Origin: Anaerostipes caccae L1-92
Lineage (GTDB): Bacteria > Bacillota > Clostridia > Lachnospirales > Lachnospiraceae
Assembly (NCBI RefSeq): GCF_014467075.1
Contig: NZ_AP023027.1
Span: 271,001 to 335,000, forward strand
Direction: 5' to 3'
Length of the DNA: 64,000 bases
Part shown: positions 61,629 through 64,000 of the stretch, in pieces
Position numbering within the stretch: position 1 is the stretch's first letter
Layout: every line of letters starts with the position of its first letter
Translations under genes and position numbers: made by a program
The notes under the pieces: model-generated
Told to the model about the DNA's origin: nothing
Database searches by the model: none
Seen by the model: the letters and a program-made list of their open reading frames with translations, nothing else

Positions 61629-62381
61629 ATGATATACAATGGGAAATTGATTAAGAATTCGGAAGGTATTAGCCCCCAAAGTACAATAATGTTTTGTTTC
61701 CCATATGCAGGAGGCGGTGCCGCTTTCTATGCTAAGTGGATTCAATATTTTGACAAGAAACTTTCGGTTTGCCCCATACAATTACCGGGAAGAGAAGAAC
61801 GTATTGGTGAGAAGCCATATTTGAACATGCAATCACTTGTAAAAGACGTTGTGGACGCTATTATGAGGCTTGACAATGACTTTATCCTATTTGGCCATAG
61901 CATGGGCGGCAAAATAGCATTTGAAGTTGAAAAAATGCTTGAGAACAACAAAAGGGTAGCAAAGTTGGCGATTTTCTCCGGAAGCAGAGTTCCCCATATT
62001 CCGGAACCACAGCCGATATCTCATTTGACAGAACAGGAGTTTTTGATTGGCCTGGAACGATATGACGGTATTCCGGAAGAAATAAAAATGGATAAAAGAC
62101 TGTTGAACTTTTATATGCCGATAATCAGATCGGATTTTATTCTGGATGAAAGCTATTATCCGGATGCCCCATCAAAATTAATATGTCCAGTTTTGGCAAT
62201 TGGCGGGAATGAGGATAGGGAAGCGACCCTGGCCGATATTAAGAGATGGTCTGAATACACGCAGAGCAAGTTTCAGTATTACCTTTTCAGAGGCGGGCAT
62301 TTCTTTATAAAAGAAGATGAGGAAAATGTATTAAAGTTAATTCATCAAAAATCTGAGGAGTTTATCAATCGTGAAAATTAA
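61629..62381 (+). CDS. Type II thioesterase
   Basis: A 250-residue alpha/beta hydrolase of the GrsT/YbtT kind that clears stalled or misprimed acyl groups from NRPS/PKS carrier proteins. The nucleophile motif is GHSMGG near residue 93; MFCFPYAGGGAAFYAKW near 22 and a final GGHFF histidine complete the triad. ATG 61629 with AGGAGGTGAGG upstream is preferred to the longer frame. Its presence implies an assembly line further downstream. Confidence 0.9.
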   Translation: MIYNGKLIKNSEGISPQSTIMFCFPYAGGGAAFYAKWIQYFDKKLSVCPIQLPGREERIGEKPYLNMQSLVKDVVDAIMRLDNDFILFGHSMGGKIAFEVEKMLENNKRVAKLAIFSGSRVPHIPEPQPISHLTEQEFLIGLERYDGIPEEIKMDKRLLNFYMPIIRSDFILDESYYPDAPSKLICPVLAIGGNEDREATLADIKRWSEYTQSKFQYYLFRGGHFFIKEDEENVLKLIHQKSEEFINREN

Positions 62382-63138
62382 AGTGATTCGTCCTACATTC
62401 ACTTCACGGCATTGCTTTATGAATAATCTTCCTCCAGAAGAAATACAGGTTTGGATTCTGCGGTGGAGAAGCATGACAGGTTGGATAAAAGAGAATTGGG
62501 GAATCTTGAATGAAGAAGAGATAAAGCAATATACATCATATGTAAAGTATGAAGACATAATGAGAGGTGCAATAGGGCGAATCGCTGTAAAAAAGATTTC
62601 TTCATCTTATCTTGGCAAAGATATAAAAGATATACAAATTGAGAGAGGACGTTTTGGGAAACCATATCTGTGCTGTTCTGGAAAACGTCTATCTATAAAT
62701 TACAACCTATCTCACTCGGGAGAGATTGTAATGCTTGCCTTTGGACGTAATGTTCAGGTTGGCGTAGATGTGCAGGCAATAAAACAAATACAGGAATATC
62801 AAAGGCTCGCAGAAAATTATTTTTCACCAGAAGAAACAGCAACTGTAATCAGGCAAAATAATATTGAGTCCTTTTTTGAATCTTGGACAGCGAAAGAAGC
62901 CTATGTGAAGGCAATCGGCTATGGGCTTTATAAAGATTTCGCCTCTTTTTCTGTAAAAATCGGCGGAACCAGCAGTGAAAGCTACGGAGATCAGATTTGG
63001 CGGATTTGTCAAATTGCTGTAGATAAATGTCATAAAGCATGTTTGGCATATGGAATGAGGAATGAGAATGAACTATGGGAAGAAATTGCGACCGGTACAG
63101 GAGAAAACGATAGATATCTGGCTGGGAGAAAGGTTTAA
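62371..63138 (+). CDS. 4'-phosphopantetheinyl transferase (Sfp type)
   Basis: A 255-residue enzyme that activates carrier proteins by attaching phosphopantetheine. GVDVQ near residue 130 and WTAKEAYVKAIGYGL near 172-186 are the magnesium- and CoA-binding motifs. GTG 62371 overlaps the end of the thioesterase gene. Together with the thioesterase and AMP ligase it indicates a self-contained NRPS locus. Confidence 0.9.
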   Translation: MKIKVIRPTFTSRHCFMNNLPPEEIQVWILRWRSMTGWIKENWGILNEEEIKQYTSYVKYEDIMRGAIGRIAVKKISSSYLGKDIKDIQIERGRFGKPYLCCSGKRLSINYNLSHSGEIVMLAFGRNVQVGVDVQAIKQIQEYQRLAENYFSPEETATVIRQNNIESFFESWTAKEAYVKAIGYGLYKDFASFSVKIGGTSSESYGDQIWRICQIAVDKCHKACLAYGMRNENELWEEIATGTGENDRYLAGRKV

Positions 63139-64000
63139 AGCAAATAGAAATAAGACCGCTATTGTGGAGGGCATAAATCGTATTACCTATGGAGAACTGG
63201 AAAAGAAAATCAACCAGTATGGCTGCTATTTCAAAAGGCGCGGGATAAGCAAGGGTGAACTGGTTGTTTTGCGAATACCGAATGTAAAAGAGTTTGTATT
63301 TGGTTTGCTGGGGTTAATTAAAATAGGTTCAATCCCAATTGTTACAAACTCTTTATTTGGTGAGAATGAGTTAAAGGGCATTTTTGATAAGACGGATGCC
63401 TCAACATTGGTTTTCTATGATAAGGACGAAGTATCATTAAGGATTCACAAGGGGCGTGCAAGCAGACAGATTTGTAAAATCGCAGTCAAGGATATAGCCG
63501 AAGGATTGAAAGAAGACACCGAAAATATCATCGAAGAAAACAAGGAGCTTGACAGCATAGCCCTCCTTATGTTGTCAAGCGGAACAACCGGAGTTCCTAA
63601 ATTAGTGCCAATCACTCATAGAATGATTTATTGGCATATTTATGGATATAATCAGAAATTCCAGTTTACGTCCTCTGACAGTTATTTAGCTTGTCTGCCA
63701 TTAGCACATAAGGTTGGGTTATATTCGCCCGGAATTCTGAATGTGTTTTTCGCAGGGGGAAAAGCTGTTTTATGCAGTGACCTGGACTGCGATGATATTT
63801 TTGTACAAGTTGAAAAAGAAAATATTACAATTACAGCCTTAGTTCCAACACTGGCGCGAATCTGGAATCAGTATCTGAATCAAGAGTGTGGATATGATTT
63901 GAGCAGCGTCAGGAAAATCATTATTGGAGGTTCCTTGGTTGATGAGAGCCTTGTTACAAAATTAATTGAAAAGGTGGAATGTGAGGTCTTACCCCTTTAT
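63068..64000 (+). CDS. Aryl-acid AMP ligase (EntE/DhbE/YbtE-like), 5' part
   Basis: The first 311 residues of a stand-alone adenylation enzyme; the gene continues beyond the window. LLMLSSGTTGVPK near 170 is the AMP-binding core motif, and CLPLAHKVGLYSPGILNVFFAGG with NITITALVPTLARIW matches the arrangement in DhbE/EntE enzymes that activate salicylate or 2,3-dihydroxybenzoate. ATG 63068 with GAGGAATG upstream overlaps the phosphopantetheinyl transferase gene by 71 bases. The substrate is not determined, and no salicylate or DHB synthase is in the window. Confidence 0.85.
   Translation, partial: MNYGKKLRPVQEKTIDIWLGERFKANRNKTAIVEGINRITYGELEKKINQYGCYFKRRGISKGELVVLRIPNVKEFVFGLLGLIKIGSIPIVTNSLFGENELKGIFDKTDASTLVFYDKDEVSLRIHKGRASRQICKIAVKDIAEGLKEDTENIIEENKELDSIALLMLSSGTTGVPKLVPITHRMIYWHIYGYNQKFQFTSSDSYLACLPLAHKVGLYSPGILNVFFAGGKAVLCSDLDCDDIFVQVEKENITITALVPTLARIWNQYLNQECGYDLSSVRKIIIGGSLVDESLVTKLIEKVECEVLPLY

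Overview
The window reads as Firmicutes DNA, most likely from a gut clostridium (Lachnospiraceae-like). Spacing from AGGAGG-type ribosome binding sites is Gram-positive throughout, and the mobile genes belong to families usual in such genomes (Tn4451-like transposons, Tn1549-like integrative conjugative elements, large serine recombinases, ECF transporters). No tRNA, complete rRNA or CRISPR array was seen. The main feature is a nest of mobile elements followed by a metallophore-type biosynthesis and transport locus.

Layout. (1) 1-10358 is the visible part of a Tn4451-like mobilizable transposon. It carries tet(O), a small KTR zinc protein, three sigma-like regulators separated by terminators, a RepA-like ATPase, an iteron-rich region, a MobV relaxase, ParB, a YdbC-type ssDNA-binding protein and a TnpX-like serine recombinase. 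Its right end lies inside a helicase gene, whose C-terminal part resumes at 10359. (2) 10359-20296 and 48495-about 52226 are two halves of an outer integrative element: helicase tail, SpoVG-like protein, unknown proteins, four small XRE regulators in two paralogous pairs, a DUF6870 protein and a cluster of large serine recombinases. (3) 20297-48494 (28.2 kb) is a complete Tn1549-like conjugative element inserted in one of those recombinase genes, exactly between the F and N codons of its SGTTFNRPG motif. Joining the element's two ends recreates a near-palindromic attP around TTT. It has its own recombinase, relaxase and MobC, VirD4/VirB4/VirB6/PrgI/pilin-like transfer genes, a CHAP hydrolase, topoisomerase III, an ArdA/ArdC/metallopeptidase antirestriction protein, a Rep protein with intragenic 15-bp iterons, two inverted copies of an oriT-like sequence, and a cargo operon for a RlmN/Cfr-type radical SAM rRNA methyltransferase behind an attenuator-like leader.

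(4) 52151-52704 is a scar with a strong terminator, a headless ORF and about 100 bp of 23S-rRNA-like sequence. (5) 52705-64000 holds a heterodimeric YbtPQ/IrtAB-type ABC transporter divergent from a TetR regulator, two sets of ECF transporter genes, a type II thioesterase, a phosphopantetheinyl transferase and the start of an EntE/DhbE-like aryl-acid AMP ligase. The content recalls equibactin/yersiniabactin-type metallophore loci. Three copies of a GTTAG-N6-CTAAC operator sit in front of the ECF genes and suggest a DtxR-like metal-dependent repressor that is not in the window.

How the parts work together: the inner element can probably excise, replicate briefly as a plasmid, be nicked at oriT and be conjugated. 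The tet(O) element can be mobilized. Both resistance-type modules (tet(O) and rlmN/cfr-like) sit behind leader hairpins, carry a KTR gene and end in related terminators. Domain, motif and start-site calls come from reading the sequence; family names come from memory and no searches were run.
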